NCBI GenBank assembly: GCA_000697335.1
Contig: JNEM01010739.1
Location: forward strand, 1-30,163
DNA length: 30,163 nt
DNA from: Conidiobolus incongruus B7586
Taxonomy: Eukaryota; Entomophthoromycota; Entomophthoromycetes; Entomophthorales; Conidiobolaceae
Reading direction: 5' to 3'
Made by a program: the position numbers and the translations under genes. The notes beneath the pieces were generated by a model. It saw only the letters and a list, made by a program, of their open reading frames with translations. It made no database searches and was not told the origin of the DNA. Shown here one piece after another: positions 11,823 through 21,683 of this stretch (positions are counted from its first letter, which is position 1; the number at the start of each line of letters is the position of its first letter).

Positions 11823-11829
11823 TTTTATA
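11823..11829 (-). promoter_or_regulatory. TATA box of the transcription-factor gene
   Basis: TATAAAA on the minus strand, about 48 nt upstream of the ATG at 11781, a little closer than in the UGT genes. It supports 11781 as the true start and exon 1 as part of the gene. Confidence 0.5.
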
Positions 11830-13017
11830 GTGGTTTTCGGATAAGTATAATGGAATGATTTTGGTTTTGCATTAGTGGTTATTTAACATCTGGAACAATT
11901 ATCCATACATTTAAACTGAATTATGGGTTATGTAAGTTTTAAATCGAATTTTACAAACTTGAATCAAATACCTTCAATAGAAGAAATTAGTTAATATAGA
12001 ATTCGATTTTTTCCTTTTTATTCAAATTCCTTCATAATTATTAATTCAACTTTAGAGATTCAAATATCTAAGTTTATTATAAATAATTTTAGAATTTATA
12101 CAAATAACCAAAAAACATACAATTGTATAAATTTGCAATATATAATTTATTTAATAATCGTTCATATACTAGAATTTTATGGGAATCTTGAACAAATTTT
12201 AGAAAAATCAATTTTAGATATATCATAAGTATTTGAAATGATGAATATTAAATTATATATGTTCGATGTTTAATACAAAATTTAAAATTCTTGCTTCGTA
12301 TATCAACTTGAATGAATGAAACTGATTCAATACTTTATCTCATATTCCGACAAATTTAATTTCTAGTAATTATATTTTTGTTACCTATTTCAATTGAATA
12401 TTATTCAAGAATTGAGATTTAACAAAGATCAAAATTTATAAAATAATGATATTTCTAATAAGATTTGTAAATGATTTAATTAATAGTTTGTTGAATAAAT
12501 TTAAAACTATGAATAATGTATAATAGATTTTTTGATATATGAAAATAATCCTTTTTCTCAATAAAAATGCATATCCTTTTCCCATCATTTATATATAGAT
12601 ATTTTGTTACGAATGTATAAATGTGTATAATGTTTTTTACAATTTTAAAGATATTAGATATTTAACAAATTATTAAATAAAAAATGTTCATTTCTTGATT
12701 TTTTGTTTATAATATTTCAATTTAAGTATTTTTTACAAAATTAATATGATTTATACATTGAAATATTAACAACCATATTTAACTACAGGAGCCTTATCAA
12801 ATTTAAAAGAATAAACACTTCGTTTGAATATTGTCATTGTTAATGAAAATTCAAAATATGGTGAGTCTAATTCACAAATTGGCATAATATTGATAACCAA
12901 ATTGTTACGATATAATAGTTAGAATATTAGAAGATAAATTGAAAAAAATACTCCCACAATAATTCTACAAAATTTGATGTATTATATACTATTTTGGAAT
13001 TTCGAAAAGTTTCTCAT

Positions 13018-13057
<40 letters not shown>

Positions 13058-13370
13058 CAAATATTATATTTTAATATTTTCCATCAACTAGATATTACAG
13101 TGTCAACACATTATGAATTAACTTGTATAATCCATGAATTTTGTTTGAAAATAAAATTCCCAAAGTTAAAATTTCAATTCTTGAATATATTTAATATATA
13201 TCAATTAAATAATTAAATTATAAAATTTGTTTAACGGTTTTTTAAATTCATAATCTATGAATTATAAAATTTTCTCTCATTTCTTAATCTATCTCGCAAT
13301 ATATTCATTTAAATCTGATTCATTATAGTCAATTGCAATTCTCAGAATAAACATAAAATACTATTATATG
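11830..13370. other. AT-rich intergenic DNA upstream of the transcription-factor gene
   Basis: No gene was found. An 80-codon open frame at 12974-13216 runs through a pure AT dinucleotide tract and has no protein-like composition. Nothing else stands out apart from that tract. Confidence 0.7.
13025..13054. repeat. AT dinucleotide microsatellite
   Basis: Fifteen uninterrupted AT units, likely to vary in length between strains. Confidence 0.95.
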
Positions 13371-13690
13371 ACGGCCGTAACCGCTGGAGCGAATAGGTTT
13401 TATGAGCTTGGACGGGGAATTGCTAGGGTAAACAATAGGTTACAACAGAATTAGGGTAAATTAATGGGATTCACCAATTTAGGTGGAAATGGCTTACTGG
13501 GAATAAGGTAAATACTCAATACTTTTGTGAGTGTTACGAGAAAACCTTAGAGGCCAGATACTTTTGAAAGGAGGGTAGAAAAATGTGTTAATTAAGTGAT
13601 AGGTTCGACCAGTTCATGAAATTAGGTACCTCCAATGTGATTTCTTGAATCAGTGTGACAATCGGAGTTTCTTGAGTAATGGACAAGATT
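13371..13690. other. GC-richer block, G-biased on the plus strand
   Basis: About 320 bp that begins with the palindrome ACGGCCGT (13372-13379 within one base) and is clearly richer in G+C than its flanks, with G in excess over C on the plus strand. The longest open frame at its head is about 27 codons and unrecognised. No promoter or RNA motif was identified. Together with the next block it forms a GC-skew switch between two divergent genes. Confidence 0.5.
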
Positions 13691-13912
13691 ATTCCCCATC
13701 AAATATAATAATTAATGAATATCACTTCAATCAAAATAAAATATAAGACATTTAAATTTGTCCTTAATATAAACGTTATTTAGAGTAATATAAATATTTG
13801 GATAATTATTGAAACAATAAAAGAGGTTTTTGAAACTTGATATGAAAAATTGAATTACCAATCACTTTTTTGATAAAAAATAAAGTAAATGAAAAAAATA
13901 ATATAATATTGT

Positions 13913-13931
13913 GGTTACCTATATGGTAACC
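13913..13931. promoter_or_regulatory. Perfect 7-bp inverted repeat, candidate operator
   Basis: GGTTACC, five bases, GGTAACC. GC-rich perfect dyads of this kind are rare by chance in this composition. It lies between the divergent transcription factor and UGT3. The binding protein is unknown. Confidence 0.4.
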
Positions 13932-13980
13932 CACCCGACCATCCTCACTTCGCAGCCCATTTCATTATGGAAATGTAACC

Positions 13981-13993
13981 ACGGAATATCCGT
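13981..13993. promoter_or_regulatory. ACGG-N5-CCGT, candidate zinc-cluster regulator site
   Basis: Two CGG triplets in inverted orientation separated by five bases. Zn2Cys6 regulators as a class bind paired CGG triplets with protein-specific spacing. Whether the neighbouring factor, which lacks two of the six cysteines, could use it is open. Confidence 0.35.
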
Positions 13994-14065
13994 AACACCA
14001 CTCCAAGGCCCTTTTTACTGAAGACCTGATACACTTCTTTACAATACCTACGGCCGATAATGGTC

Positions 14066-14072
14066 TATAAAA
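14066..14072 (+). promoter_or_regulatory. TATAAAA with a leader-like sequence downstream
   Basis: TATAAAA followed by a C-rich leader and an ATG 58 nt later, the same geometry as the UGT promoters. No convincing coding region follows, so this may be the remaining front of a lost gene or a promoter for a short transcript. Confidence 0.35.
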
Positions 14073-14686
14073 GAACCATTTTCGGGGTATATTTTCACCA
14101 TCATCTCTAGTCCTTTGTAGATTATGTTAAAATTTCAACAAACCACAATAAAACATTTTAATCTAAACTACCAGACCAACCACAATCAAGCCACTCCCTT
14201 TCTTATCATCAAAGCTCTACTAGCAATCGATAGAAATACAATATATCAAACACATTATTAGAATATGGAATTATTTAAAAAATTATTCACCTAGTATTCA
14301 CTGATACATTCATATATTTTTCATTAATGACTAACTGTTGATAAATTCCTTCAAAATATGAAATTGCCATCCAATATTAATGTATATAGAATTCTGTGGT
14401 TAATCATATTCCTAAAAATTAATAAAACCTCATGGAATATTTATCTAATTGTTTAAAGGATCGAATGTGATAATCTCTGATCAAACCAAAGAAATAAAAG
14501 GTTAGCTTTAAATAATGCAAATTGCATTCAATTGGTCCAAAATTCTAAAATTTAATGGATTTTTATTCTTAATTAATAACTCCGAAAACGGAAACTTTAA
14601 AAGTTTATATTTGGAATATCATATTGATTGTTTGCCAAATAAAAATAGTATACATTAGAACTAAAGATTCACAGTATATATGTGTA

Positions 14687-14694
14687 TATATAAA
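14687..14694 (+). promoter_or_regulatory. TATA box of UGT3
   Basis: TATATAAA at the end of a longer TA run, 65 nt upstream of the ATG at 14752. An upstream in-frame ATG at 14680 lies just before this box, so it is unlikely to be in the transcript. Confidence 0.65.
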
Positions 14695-14751
14695 GTACAG
14701 AATAAACAAATTATAACATCAAAAGTAATTTTACCAAATTGTTTATTAAGA

Positions 14752-16416
14752 ATGAAATGGACCAATTTAATATTTGAATTTTTGGGATTATACCTGTCTT
14801 TTGCTTTTGCATTTAATCAAGACACTACTGAGCCCTTAAATATTGTAATTTCATCAACATTCGGCAGTAAAAGTCATATCAAATACCTTTTAGAAATATC
14901 TAAAATTTTAAGAGGTCGAGGTCACCATATTACTTATGCAGCACCTGGAGGAAACCAAAAGTTTAACAAACCTTATAATTACACATTCTATGACGTTGGA
15001 GGTACTGTAGTGGACCCTAGTAATGTTATGAAATCTATGGAGTTAGACGATTTTATCAAGAATTCGAATATTATATGGCCAAAGTTTTTGACCCAAGTCC
15101 TAGGTGAACAATATGTAGACTCATTCGAAAAATATGAAAAATTATTCAGAAGTGAAAAAGTTGATTTAATTATTTGTGACTTTTTTTCAGCTGTATGCTC
15201 CGATACCGCTAGGAAACATAGTGTTCCAACAATGGTAGGTTTTCAAGGATTGGATTTTGGAATTGCAGATGCGCCATTCATCACTAATACTTTGGATGGT
15301 TCGCCAACAACTACCGAATCACTAAGCTTTTATCAGATCTTCAAGCAAACTTTAATTGATCCGATTATCATGATTTACAGATTCATGCCAATGAGTCAAT
15401 CAGTGAACAAAATCCGATCAAAATTTGGTGTCCCACCTCATCCCAATCCATTTGGATCATTTGAGAATGTATTCAAAATCACTAATACTTACATCGGATT
15501 CGACGAACCTAGGCCCATTCCCACTACCTTGAGATTAATTGGACCTGTAATTGAAGACCACATACCCGAGTTAGATGCAGAATTACAACAATTTTTAGAT
15601 ACTCATAAGACCATGTACACTGCATTTGGATCCAGTGTAATTCTCAGCAAAAAATTCATCCAAAAACTTCTTGGTGCCATGCAGTTAGCTATCGAGAAAG
15701 GCTCAGTAGATGCGGTATTGTGGGCATTAACAAAAACTGATCCCAAAGATTTTCCAGAAACATATACTGTAAACTCCCAAACTTATTCAACCAAGAGTAT
15801 TTTAGAAGGAACTAATCCTTTTATTAAAATTCTCAAATGGGCTCCTCAAACTTCAATTTTGAAACATCCAAATACTAGACTGTTTCTATCTCATGGAGGA
15901 CTTGAAAGCTCTCACGAAGCGATACACTTTGGAACACCTATTTTAGTTATCCCGATATTTGGAGACCAGCCTCGTAATGGTAGATTGCTTAAAAATCGAG
16001 GTATTGGCGATTTGGTTCAAACCTTAGAAGCCGACTCTAATGATATCTTTACCAAGATCAAAGAATTAACAAGAGAAGATGATCTCGAACTCCAGTCCAA
16101 AATTAAACATATGCAATCACTCAGTAAATTCTTAAATGACCAACGTGAGAGTAATGCAAAATTTGTGGAATATTTTGCACAATCTGCTAAAATTTGTAGA
16201 AAGACTAATATTCCTAAAGCGTTTGAAATTCCTTGCGAATTGGAGCCTTATATGCAAGCGGATTCTAGAATGTCTTTTATCAAAGCTTATAAGATTGACA
16301 TTTTGCTAACTGTGGCAGGTATTACATTAACTATTGTAGCACTGATTTTGTCCGCCATAATCAAAACACTTAAAAAGTATATTCCAAACTCAGCTGATAA
16401 ATTGAAAGAAGAATAA
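14752..16416 (+). CDS. UGT3: ER-type membrane UDP-glycosyltransferase
   Basis: Single exon. The frame is open from an ATG at 14680, but I start at 14752: this ATG gives 554 residues like the other copies, begins with a signal peptide (MKWTNLIFEF), and lies 65 nt after the TATA box. The extra 24 residues would put a hydrophilic stretch in front of the signal. The catalytic motif reads FGSKSH rather than FGGRSH, with His at residue 42. DLIICDF, AFGSS and the complete donor signature (WAPQ, HPNTRLFLSHGG, GDQPRN) are intact. A membrane span near the C-terminus is followed by the tail DKLKEE, again K-x-K-x-x. It is divergent from the transcription factor. No AATAAA was seen close downstream. It differs from the other copies in several places of the acceptor half, including a Trp-Pro near residue 109, so acceptor choice may differ. 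Confidence 0.95.
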   Translation: MKWTNLIFEFLGLYLSFAFAFNQDTTEPLNIVISSTFGSKSHIKYLLEISKILRGRGHHITYAAPGGNQKFNKPYNYTFYDVGGTVVDPSNVMKSMELDDFIKNSNIIWPKFLTQVLGEQYVDSFEKYEKLFRSEKVDLIICDFFSAVCSDTARKHSVPTMVGFQGLDFGIADAPFITNTLDGSPTTTESLSFYQIFKQTLIDPIIMIYRFMPMSQSVNKIRSKFGVPPHPNPFGSFENVFKITNTYIGFDEPRPIPTTLRLIGPVIEDHIPELDAELQQFLDTHKTMYTAFGSSVILSKKFIQKLLGAMQLAIEKGSVDAVLWALTKTDPKDFPETYTVNSQTYSTKSILEGTNPFIKILKWAPQTSILKHPNTRLFLSHGGLESSHEAIHFGTPILVIPIFGDQPRNGRLLKNRGIGDLVQTLEADSNDIFTKIKELTREDDLELQSKIKHMQSLSKFLNDQRESNAKFVEYFAQSAKICRKTNIPKAFEIPCELEPYMQADSRMSFIKAYKIDILLTVAGITLTIVALILSAIIKTLKKYIPNSADKLKEE

Positions 16417-18470
16417 TCGAGTTCAATATTCCAGTACAAATATATGATTATTGTATTGAGAATGAATTCTAGTATACTGATTAGATAAATAGTCTCCCAT
16501 TAAAAATCATTATATATTATTTAATTTGTTTAGTTCATTTTTATAGTTTTTAGAATGTTGGAATACGAATTGTATACAGTATTAAAATGCCTACCCATAT
16601 CAACTTGGTACTCTCCTACATGAGATTAACTAAGTTTGGGTTGAAATTAACAAATTATTCCTGAATTAACGTGTTGGTAGAGCAAATATCTTTTAAATTA
16701 TCGGAATTAAAGACTTCAGTTCACAAGGTAAATAAATTCGAGTGGATACGACTTATGTGATGGTATTTAATCTATTAATGAGATAAGTATTTTCATCTTA
16801 TGTTCACGATGCCAAATTTTTAACAACATTATTCAATTGATAAATAATTGAATATCATTTACAAAATGTATTTAATCAAATTTGCAATGTGTATAACTCT
16901 AATTAGCTTTAATTATTGAACAAGAATAAAATGGTATTAAATTGTTGACTTAATGACAGTAATGAGTTAGAGGGTTTGATAATTTACTATAATATAATTA
17001 AATACATAAACATAAGAATTTCAAATAATATAATGAATAGTTAAAATATTATACATATAATTGATATAATATCTTGAATTTTTAATTAAATTAAATATTA
17101 TAGCAAATCTTATTATCAAAATATGAACATAATTTATGATGCTTTATAATAATTTCAGATTGATATTCAAGAACAGATTAAATTTGGAGAGATTATAATT
17201 TTCTAAGTATAATTAGTTCAACCATATTGTTGATACGTTCAAATTTTTACTGAAATTATAAATATAGTAATAAAGTAATAATTCGAACTAAAGTTCTATG
17301 GTTAAAGGTAGCGTTTCATAAGTCAATTTAAATTCTTATAGTATTTTGAATATTGGTTTTGAATAATGTATATTGTTAATAATTTGATATCAATTTTCCA
17401 GTTCGATTTAATTATTTTATAGCACAAATAACTTAATTAAAATTATATTTATAATTAGTTTATATTGCAATTGATGATACTAAGATCTATAAAATAAACT
17501 GTATAATTAAAAATGAATAGTTAAAATTGGTTATATTATTGCAAACAATGAGATTGAAAATTTTTAATAATTCACACTTTTAATTTCTAAAATATTTTTT
17601 AAATTTTAGCGTATATTAAAACTTGAAAATAATAAATAATTTAAATACCCAATAGGGATACATGATATTTATTGGATGATTTTGAATAGTTAAAGACTGG
17701 CAATATTATCTAATACAAGAATTTATGATATTAAAAATTTTATTATATATGACTATAATGATAAACATGAAATAGAATACAAGTTATAATATAAAAACTT
17801 TAATTTATAATATATCTTTAAGTCTGATTATGTGTAAATTCAATTCAGTGAATGAAAATAGATAATATAGGAAATAATATATCATCTAATTTGTATATGA
17901 TTTGAATAATTTATCATAACTTTATCATATTATAATAAAATAAATAAACAAATATTTAACTAACAAATAGAAAATAAGATCAAAATTTATTAAGAAATTA
18001 TACCAATAATTTTCACATAATTTATTATCAATATAAAACTCAAAATAAATTTTAATAAATATATTAATGAAAAATAAAAAAATACAATATATTTCAAATT
18101 TTAAATCTTTTGCCTTACACTTATATTAAATGATATGATTTTGTTTTATGTTTTGATTTATCATAAAATTAATTATAAAAAGTAAAAAGAATTGACTAAA
18201 GTTATTAATTAATTATAATGAAATATTTAGAAAAATTTAATTTTTGATATAAATAGCAGAGAACTTATAAATATCCCTTAATAATTATCTAAAATAAAAT
18301 ATAGCTTAGATTTAATAAAATTTTTTTCACATTCCCTAAAATTTTTCATATATAAGATGATAAGAGTATTAGGTAACAAAGTAGGTATAATGCATAAAAA
18401 AAACTTAATATTAAAATAGCATAGCCTTTAAAATAGTTTTATTTATATTGTAAGATAATATAAATATAAA

Positions 18471-18735
18471 AAATGAGTCAATATAAGTATATTAGATTCT
18501 ATATTGAATAGTATCAATTATATTTATTAATTGATATAGTCTTGATTTTAGAGAAAATAATGATAATTATCTGAAATAATAATGCTTGAGACAAAAAAGA
18601 GGGACTTTGTTTATTAATTAATATTTTATATAATTGAATTAAATTGAAAGATATAAATTACTTGATGAATTTGAAGTTAAATGAATTAAATAAAATTATA
18701 TATAAGAATTTCAAGAACTAATCTTTTAATATAAT
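18471..18735 (+). repeat. Degenerate dispersed repeat, copy 2
   Basis: Direct-orientation partner of 7600-7862, about 10.9 kb away. Conserved blocks occur in the same order in both, the clearest being TATATAAGAATTT and the 20 or so bases after it. Divergence is substantial, so the duplication is old. Limits are approximate. Confidence 0.45.
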
Positions 18736-19880
18736 CAATCCTAAATCTAAATCTAATATTGATGATAATATTCATTGAATAGTTTGGAAATAATTATAGT
18801 ATTTAACTCTGAATTAAATTTAATAAAACAGATACTTTGATGTTTGATTTATAAATAAAAGCAATACTAGTTATTGGTTTAGAGTGGTTTTTACTTATAG
18901 ATCTCATATTAATATATGATATAGAGGATTATAGTTAATTTTCAAGTTCCTAATTACATCCTTTGATTAAATAGGTAATTTGTATATCTTATGTAATATC
19001 GATTAATTTTTTATTTTTCATTGTTTTAGGCCTCTCTTTGATTGAGAATTCCTCTCTGCTATATTTATTCACCCAATTATAAACACAAACAAAAAATTTT
19101 GTAAATTATTTTTATTAAAATATTACCAATTTTGCTGGTCAATTTATTTAAAGAATTCGAAATTGAATGATAAATTTTCAACAATTTTATCCGTGATTCA
19201 GTAGTACAAGAGTATGCAGTTTCAATCCACTATTGTAAGTTCATTGATAACGTTAAATTGAATAATTTCAATTGTTGTAAAAAAAGACAGTATTTTGTTT
19301 GTAATACAGCTATATTTGATATTTTCTTTCTTAGAATCAAATTATGCCATCTAAGATTTTGTAGAAATCATTTCTACAGCAAAAAACTTTAAAAAATAAA
19401 ATAAATTATCCACATATTAAAATTTTTAATATTATAATTTAGATTATTCAATTTTAAGATATAATTGAATAAGAAATTATTTGGATTTTCAAATTTTGAT
19501 TAAAATGCTCATAATCTGGTAAAAATGGAAAGTTCAATTTTCAATCAACCACTGGTTAGTGATCAAAATAAGATGAATTAAGTAAATGAATTATCATTTT
19601 GTCATTTTATTGAATCAATAAAAGTTGAGTTGAGTGGCTTGCTGATGATTAGAAGATATTCTTAAAACAGATATACAATTGAATTCAATATTATCTGAAT
19701 CAAAAAAATATTAAATTAGATTTTTACTAATTTTGCATCAATTATAAAAAATAATTGAGATTGATAATAATTGGATAATATTTTCTATACTAGAGATAAT
19801 AAGTGATATGCTAGTGTCATTATAATTAATACATATCCTACATTATTAAAACATTATTATAATATATATTAAAACTTATG

Positions 19881-19886
19881 TTTATT
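19881..19886 (-). terminator. Candidate poly(A) signal of UGT4
   Basis: AATAAA on the minus strand, about 65 nt after the UGT4 stop, the same distance as in UGT2. Confidence 0.4.
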
Positions 19887-19950
19887 TTCTCATATCCAAC
19901 TTATCCTATAACAAGCAATATATGTTAATTCCTTATAATTGCTAATTATA

Positions 19951-21612
19951 TTATTCATCTTTCAATTTTCTCAATGGATTCTTAACAAACAATTTAACAA
20001 CTTTAAACACCGCAAATAAACTAAACACTATAACACTTAGAGCAACACCTGCAACGGTCAACAAAATATCAATCTTATAAGCTCTCACATACGACATCCT
20101 AGAATCAGCTTGCATATAAGGCTCCAACTCACAAGGAATTTCAAAAGGCTTAGGTGGATTAGATTGACGACAAATCTTTGCAGATTGAGCATAATGCTCC
20201 AAAAATAATGCATTACTTTCTCGGTTAGAGTTGAGATTGTGACTAATGGATTGAATATGTTTAACTCTAGATTGTAACTCAAAATTATCGTCTCTAGTCA
20301 ATTCTTTGATCTTAGTGTAGAGTTCGTGAGAGTCTGTAGCTAAAGTTTGGACAAAGTCGCCTATGCCTCGATTCTTTAGTAATCGACCGTTGCGTGGTTG
20401 GTCACCAAATATTGGCATGACTAGGATAGGTGTTCCGCTGTGGATCCCTTCATGTGAACTTTCAATGCCTCCGTGCGATAGGAATAATCTGGTATTGGGA
20501 TGATTTAAAATCGAAGGTTGAGGTGCCCATTTAAGAATCTTAATGAACGGATGAGTTCCATCCAAAATGCTCTTAGTAGAATAAGTGTGACCATTCACCT
20601 CATAAATTTTAGGGAAGTCCTCGGAGTGAGTGTTTGCCAATCCCCACAATACTGCATCGATTGCTCCATTATCAATAGCCAATTGCATAGCTCCCATCAA
20701 TTTCTGAAGTAAATTTTGACTTAGTACTACATTGGATCCAAATGCCACATACATCGTTTTATGATTATCCAAGAATTGCTGTAATTCTGCATCTAATTGA
20801 GGTACATCATCGTCCATCACGGGGCCTACCAATTTCAGTGTAGATGGAATTGGTCTTGGATCGTCAAATCCGATGTAAGTATTAGAAATTTTAAATATTT
20901 CATCAAATGCACCCCAGGGATTAGGGTTGTGGGGTACACCAAATTTTTCGCGTACCGCATTTACTGCTCGAGTCATTGGCATGAAGTTGTAAATCATGAA
21001 AATGGGATCAATCACTGTTTGTTTGAATCGTTCGTAGAAGTTCAATGATTCCATAGTAGTTGGCGATGAATCCATAGTATTGGTAATAAATGGAGCACTT
21101 CCAATACCAAAGTTGAGACCCTGAAATCCTATAATCACGGGAATATTATACTTCCTGGCAGCGTCGCTACAAACGCCTGAAAAGAAATCACAAATGATCA
21201 AATCTACTTTCTTGGTTTTAAACAATTTTTCATAGTTTTCAAATGAATCTTCATACTGATTCACAAGTAATGGAGTGAAAAACTTTGGCATAATAGTGAT
21301 GGATTTTTCTATCAATTCTTCCAATTTCAACTGTTTCATAGTATTTCTCGAGTCTTGAATTGTACCTCCGATGTCGTAGAATGTATAGTTGTAAGGTTTA
21401 TTAAATTTTAAATTGGCTTGAGGCGCTGCATAAATAATATTGTGACCTCTTTCTCTTAAGATTTTGGCTATTTCTAACAGATATTTGATATGGCTTCTTC
21501 CTCCAAATGTCGATGATAATACGATGTTTAAAGGCTCAAAGGTATCTGGATTGGTTGCTAAGATTGAGGATTGGAACATAACCAAATATCCCAATAATAA
21601 AGTAAATCTCAT
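19951..21612 (-). CDS. UGT4: ER-type membrane UDP-glycosyltransferase
   Basis: A complete single-exon gene of 553 residues. Residues 1-19 are a signal peptide, FGGRSH places the catalytic His at 41, and DLIICDF, AFGSN and the donor signature (WAPQPSILNHPNTRLFLSHGG, then GDQPRN) are intact. One membrane span precedes the tail RKLKDE. The start at 21612 fits the family and lies 71 nt from a TATA box. UGT5 is the most similar copy: both have NFMPMTRAVNA, LWGLANTHSEDFPK and a Pro in WAPQP where UGT2 and UGT3 have WAPQT. The pseudogene just upstream, on the same strand, is probably a decayed tandem duplicate of this gene. Several open frames on the opposite strand and in other frames are shadows. 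Confidence 0.96.
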   Translation of the reverse strand: MRFTLLLGYLVMFQSSILATNPDTFEPLNIVLSSTFGGRSHIKYLLEIAKILRERGHNIIYAAPQANLKFNKPYNYTFYDIGGTIQDSRNTMKQLKLEELIEKSITIMPKFFTPLLVNQYEDSFENYEKLFKTKKVDLIICDFFSGVCSDAARKYNIPVIIGFQGLNFGIGSAPFITNTMDSSPTTMESLNFYERFKQTVIDPIFMIYNFMPMTRAVNAVREKFGVPHNPNPWGAFDEIFKISNTYIGFDDPRPIPSTLKLVGPVMDDDVPQLDAELQQFLDNHKTMYVAFGSNVVLSQNLLQKLMGAMQLAIDNGAIDAVLWGLANTHSEDFPKIYEVNGHTYSTKSILDGTHPFIKILKWAPQPSILNHPNTRLFLSHGGIESSHEGIHSGTPILVMPIFGDQPRNGRLLKNRGIGDFVQTLATDSHELYTKIKELTRDDNFELQSRVKHIQSISHNLNSNRESNALFLEHYAQSAKICRQSNPPKPFEIPCELEPYMQADSRMSYVRAYKIDILLTVAGVALSVIVFSLFAVFKVVKLFVKNPLRKLKDE

Positions 21613-21675
21613 TTCTTTTAATTTGATTAATCAATTTGAAAGATTTTTAACACATTAATGATATCTACACTTTGA

Positions 21676-21683
21676 TTTATATA
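21676..21683 (-). promoter_or_regulatory. TATA box of UGT4
   Basis: TATATAAA on the minus strand, 71 nt upstream of the ATG. About 190-260 bp further upstream, at 21872-21925, lie the CGG-containing strings GTCGGCC and GTCGGTCC, the only GC-rich words near this promoter. Confidence 0.65.

Larger units (their letters stand above)
13911..14230. other. GC-richer block, C-biased on the plus strand, with candidate operators
   Basis: A second GC-richer block, with C in excess on the plus strand. It starts with an inverted repeat GGTTACC-N5-GGTAACC, contains ACGG-N5-CCGT, and ends in a CA/CT-rich stretch typical of fungal 5' leaders. A TATAAAA at 14066-14072 lies 58 nt before an ATG at 14124, which opens a 45-codon frame ending near 14260. 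That spacing matches the UGT promoters, so this may be the promoter and leader of a small or lost gene; the 45-residue product is not recognisable. Confidence 0.45.
16417..19950. other. AT-rich intergenic region between the 3' ends of UGT3 and UGT4
   Basis: About 3.5 kb between convergent genes, with no supported coding sequence. It holds the second copy of the degenerate direct repeat (18471-18735). At 16665-16745 there is a weakly tRNA-like string that I rejected as a gene. The remainder is stop-dense AT-rich DNA. Confidence 0.7.

Noticed and set aside
12974-13216. 80-codon open frame on the plus strand
   Set aside because: It runs through the AT microsatellite, giving a Tyr-Ile run, and has no protein-like features.
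16665-16745. tRNA-like string with TTGGTAGAGC and later GTTCACAAGG / AATTCGAGT
   Set aside because: The first word resembles an A box, but no acceptor stem can be formed, the anticodon arm does not pair, and neither B-box candidate sits at the right distance with a proper consensus. At most it is a very old relic.
20518-21658. Open frames opposite or out of frame with UGT4 (20518-20712, 20797-21048, 21464-21658 plus; 20085-20282 minus)
   Set aside because: They are shadows of the UGT4 coding sequence; the same kind of shadow recurs opposite or beside the other UGTs, such as 4536-4766 and 27973-28350.
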